Below, in pieces: positions 62,456 through 64,000 of a stretch of 64,000 nucleotides of DNA. The DNA is from Gluconobacter cerinus. GTDB taxonomy: Bacteria > Pseudomonadota > Alphaproteobacteria > Acetobacterales > Acetobacteraceae. The notes beneath the pieces are model-generated. The model made no database searches. It was not told where the DNA came from and saw only the letters and a program-made list of their open reading frames with translations. The position numbers and the translations under genes are program-made. The DNA lies in contig NZ_BEWM01000005.1 in assembly GCF_002723935.1 (NCBI RefSeq), positions 62,001 through 126,000 of the forward strand, read 5' to 3'. The number at the start of each line of letters is the position of its first letter. Position 1 is the stretch's first letter.

Positions 62456-63130
62456 TTACTTCTTGGTCGCGTTTGCTGGGGCCAATGTCGTAACGAAGTC
62501 TTCGGATACGAAGACAATGGAGTCCAAAGCCTCATCCAGAGCCTCTACAGCCTGTTGCGGATGGCGACCTTCCGTGAAGACAGTTGCCCGATTGATTGCG
62601 CCTTGGAATGGGGCAATCGGGGCTAGGGCGAGAATGAAGTCCGCATTCTGGCCCACGACTTTCATTGTCTGGGCAGCTGAGTCCGTATCACCGTTCTTCA
62701 GCTGAGCATTGGCGGATGCGACAGCTGCTTTCTGCTCTGGGGCAAGCGTCTCGCTGGCAATGAACTCACCACCCACGGGTAGCCAGTCAACCTGGCCGGA
62801 GACCGCATGATGCGTTGAGGGAAGTGGGTGCTGTGGAGCTGCGTGCAGATCGTTTTCTGCGGCCTGGAACTTCTGACTGGCTGTTGTTGCGGCGGTCAGT
62901 CGCTTCTGGGCGTCATAGAGAGCCGGAATGGCAGCATCTGTCTGACCGGCACTCAGGATCTGACGTGCTTTGAGAATGTCCGTAACGGCGCGTTGCCCGT
63001 CAGCAGACAGGTGATGAAATGCCCGATGGGCTTTGAAAGATTCCCAGTCCTTATGAAGAGATCCGGCATGCGCTGGCATGGCGGAGAGTGTCAAGGCTGC
63101 TGATGCAAGGATGGGAAGTAGAATTCGCAT
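62456..63130 (-). CDS. YfdX family periplasmic protein
   Basis: A 224-residue exported protein with a signal peptide (LLPILASAALTLSAMPAHAG). The mature part is YfdX-like: AHRAFHHLSADGQRAVTDILKARQILSAGQTDAAIPALYDAQKRL, PVGGEFIASETLAPEQKAAVASANAQLKNGD and ALDSIVFVSEDFVTTL. YfdX proteins are linked to acid or stress survival in enterics. Its 3' terminator is shared with the acc operon. Confidence 0.82.
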   Translation of the reverse strand: MRILLPILASAALTLSAMPAHAGSLHKDWESFKAHRAFHHLSADGQRAVTDILKARQILSAGQTDAAIPALYDAQKRLTAATTASQKFQAAENDLHAAPQHPLPSTHHAVSGQVDWLPVGGEFIASETLAPEQKAAVASANAQLKNGDTDSAAQTMKVVGQNADFILALAPIAPFQGAINRATVFTEGRHPQQAVEALDEALDSIVFVSEDFVTTLAPANATKK

Positions 63131-63568
63131 GATGAGATCCTAATGAATATAAAATCAATATCGAGAAACATAAAAACATAATTCAGAATCTATCAAATGA
63201 AAGTTGATTTATATTTCATCATTAATCCGGATCAATTTCGTTCTGATTTCCTGCGGCAGGAATTCATTTTGAGTATTTGCTCATCATCGCATCTGCGTAT
63301 ACGAAAATACATAATATTGAAAATACTGGGCAAATCTGAGTTTGTACTTTATTTTCATTTTTTCGAAAAAAAACGGTTTAAATGAAAAGATAAAAAGCCA
63401 TTCTGAGAAATAAAAATAATAAATTTTCTCGGAAAGGCATTGTGAGGTGTTGCTGTTCCAGGTTCGGTTCCGTATGAAAGTAGCCCCTTCACGAGGCTGT
63501 GTCTTTCAGCGGAAAGAGCGTTTTTTCCGTCTGGCAGCGCGTGTGTCAGTCGAGCAGCGAGTGTTCCA
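63131..63568. other. AT-rich region upstream of edd
   Basis: About 440 bases, strongly AT-rich from 63140 to 63440. It contains TTCCTGC-G-GCAGGAA at 63248-63262, a 15-base perfect palindrome, and TTTTTTCGAAAAAAAA near 63358. It should hold the yfdX and edd promoters; the palindrome may be an operator. No gene is seen. Confidence 0.4.
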
Positions 63569-64000
63569 ATGTCTTTGAATTCCGTCGTCGAGAGCGTGAC
63601 CGCCCGGATCATCGAGCGTTCGAAAGTCTCCCGTCGCCGTTATCTTGCTCTGATGGAGCGAAACCGGGCCAAAGGCGTCTCCCGCCCACGCCTGGCCTGC
63701 GGAAACCTCGCTCACGCCATTGCTGCGGCTGCGTCTGACAAGCCGGAGCTTATGCGTCCGGCCAGCACGAACCTCGGGATTGTGACGACTTACAACGACA
63801 TGCTGTCGGCGCATCAGCCGTATGGACGTTACCCGGACCAGATGAAGCTGTTCGCCCGTGAAGTTGGGGCAACTGCTCAGATCGCCGGTGGTGCGCCAGC
63901 AATGTGTGATGGCGTGACGCAGGGACAGGAGGGAATGGAGCTTTCCCTGTTCTCCCGTGACGTTATTGCCATGTCCACGGCTGTGGGCCTGAGCCACGGC
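63569..64000 (+). CDS. edd: Phosphogluconate dehydratase, 3' end outside window
   Basis: The first 144 codons of Edd, of the IlvD/Edd family. It starts [33 protein letters not shown] and has [42 protein letters not shown] and [37 protein letters not shown], with conserved Cys residues of the iron-sulfur cluster. It dehydrates 6-phosphogluconate to KDPG in the Entner-Doudoroff pathway, a pathway expected in Gluconobacter. It runs past the right edge. Confidence 0.94.
   Translation, partial: MSLNSVVESVTARIIERSKVSRRRYLALMERNRAKGVSRPRLACGNLAHAIAAAASDKPELMRPASTNLGIVTTYNDMLSAHQPYGRYPDQMKLFAREVGATAQIAGGAPAMCDGVTQGQEGMELSLFSRDVIAMSTAVGLSHG

Overview
The window reads as chromosome of an acetic acid bacterium (Alphaproteobacteria, Acetobacteraceae), most likely Gluconobacter or a close relative. 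The evidence is the gene order dusB-(ntrC remnant)-ntrY-ntrX-hfq-hflX and hisB-DUF2628-hisH-hisA-hisF-hisE-HIT, a candidate speF-type leader before an ornithine decarboxylase, an Entner-Doudoroff edd gene at the right edge, an AIDA-repeat/Hint surface protein, and a large molybdenum-cofactor locus. The genus is inferred from memory of gene families, not from a database comparison. I saw no prophage, CRISPR array, intact insertion sequence or rRNA; two tRNA genes are present.

Layout. 1-5.9 kb: KpsC- and KpsS-like capsule proteins and a GT4 glycosyltransferase read rightwards, facing a second GT4 enzyme and a fatty-acid-hydroxylase-like protein. 6.4-9.7 kb: a leftward IclR / GlcG-like / MFS / SDR cluster. 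10.6-12.9 kb: the AIDA-Hint protein, flanked by AT-rich DNA. 13.5-18.0 kb: tRNA-Glu and a tightly coupled histidine operon in which HisA is fused to an acetyltransferase. 18.2-28.7 kb: nitroreductase, UbiH-type hydroxylase, quinone-reductase-like enzyme, a GT2 glycosyltransferase, a membrane-tethered HTH protein, an MscS channel, pyrD, and two small-molecule enzymes. 28.9-36.1 kb: the dusB-ntrYX-hfq-hflX operon, in which ntrB is absent and ntrC survives only as a degenerate piece. 36.0-43.6 kb: OpgC, two exported cupins, a SulP transporter, an SDR, tRNA-His, ilvE, rpsI and rplM. 43.9-49.1 kb: a membrane-anchored protein of unknown function, an NDUFA9-like epimerase, a DMT transporter and the GDP-mannose enzyme ManC. 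49.1-55.9 kb: molybdenum-cofactor genes (mocA, xdhC, moeA, moaA, moaC, a mobA-moaD fusion, moaE with a histidine-rich tail, mop). 56.0-64.0 kb: ornithine decarboxylase with its leader, a BrkB-family protein, rlpA, aroQ-accB-accC, a NIPSNAP protein, a YfdX protein, and the 5' part of edd.

How genes work together. The his operon makes five histidine-pathway functions from overlapping genes. The mo(a/b/e) block carries out most of cofactor synthesis, while XdhC and MocA on the opposite strand point to a cytosine-dinucleotide form of the cofactor used by a xanthine-dehydrogenase-family enzyme encoded elsewhere. ManC and the KpsC/KpsS/GT genes supply surface polysaccharide. AccB/AccC provide the biotin carboxylase half of acetyl-CoA carboxylase.

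The most unusual items are the GNAT-HisA fusion, the MobA-MoaD fusion with an internal Shine-Dalgarno sequence, the NtrC remnant that has lost its receiver, P-loop and sigma-54 loop but kept its DNA-binding end, and the AIDA-Hint protein. Limits: all families are assigned by eye; operators and RNA elements are candidates only.
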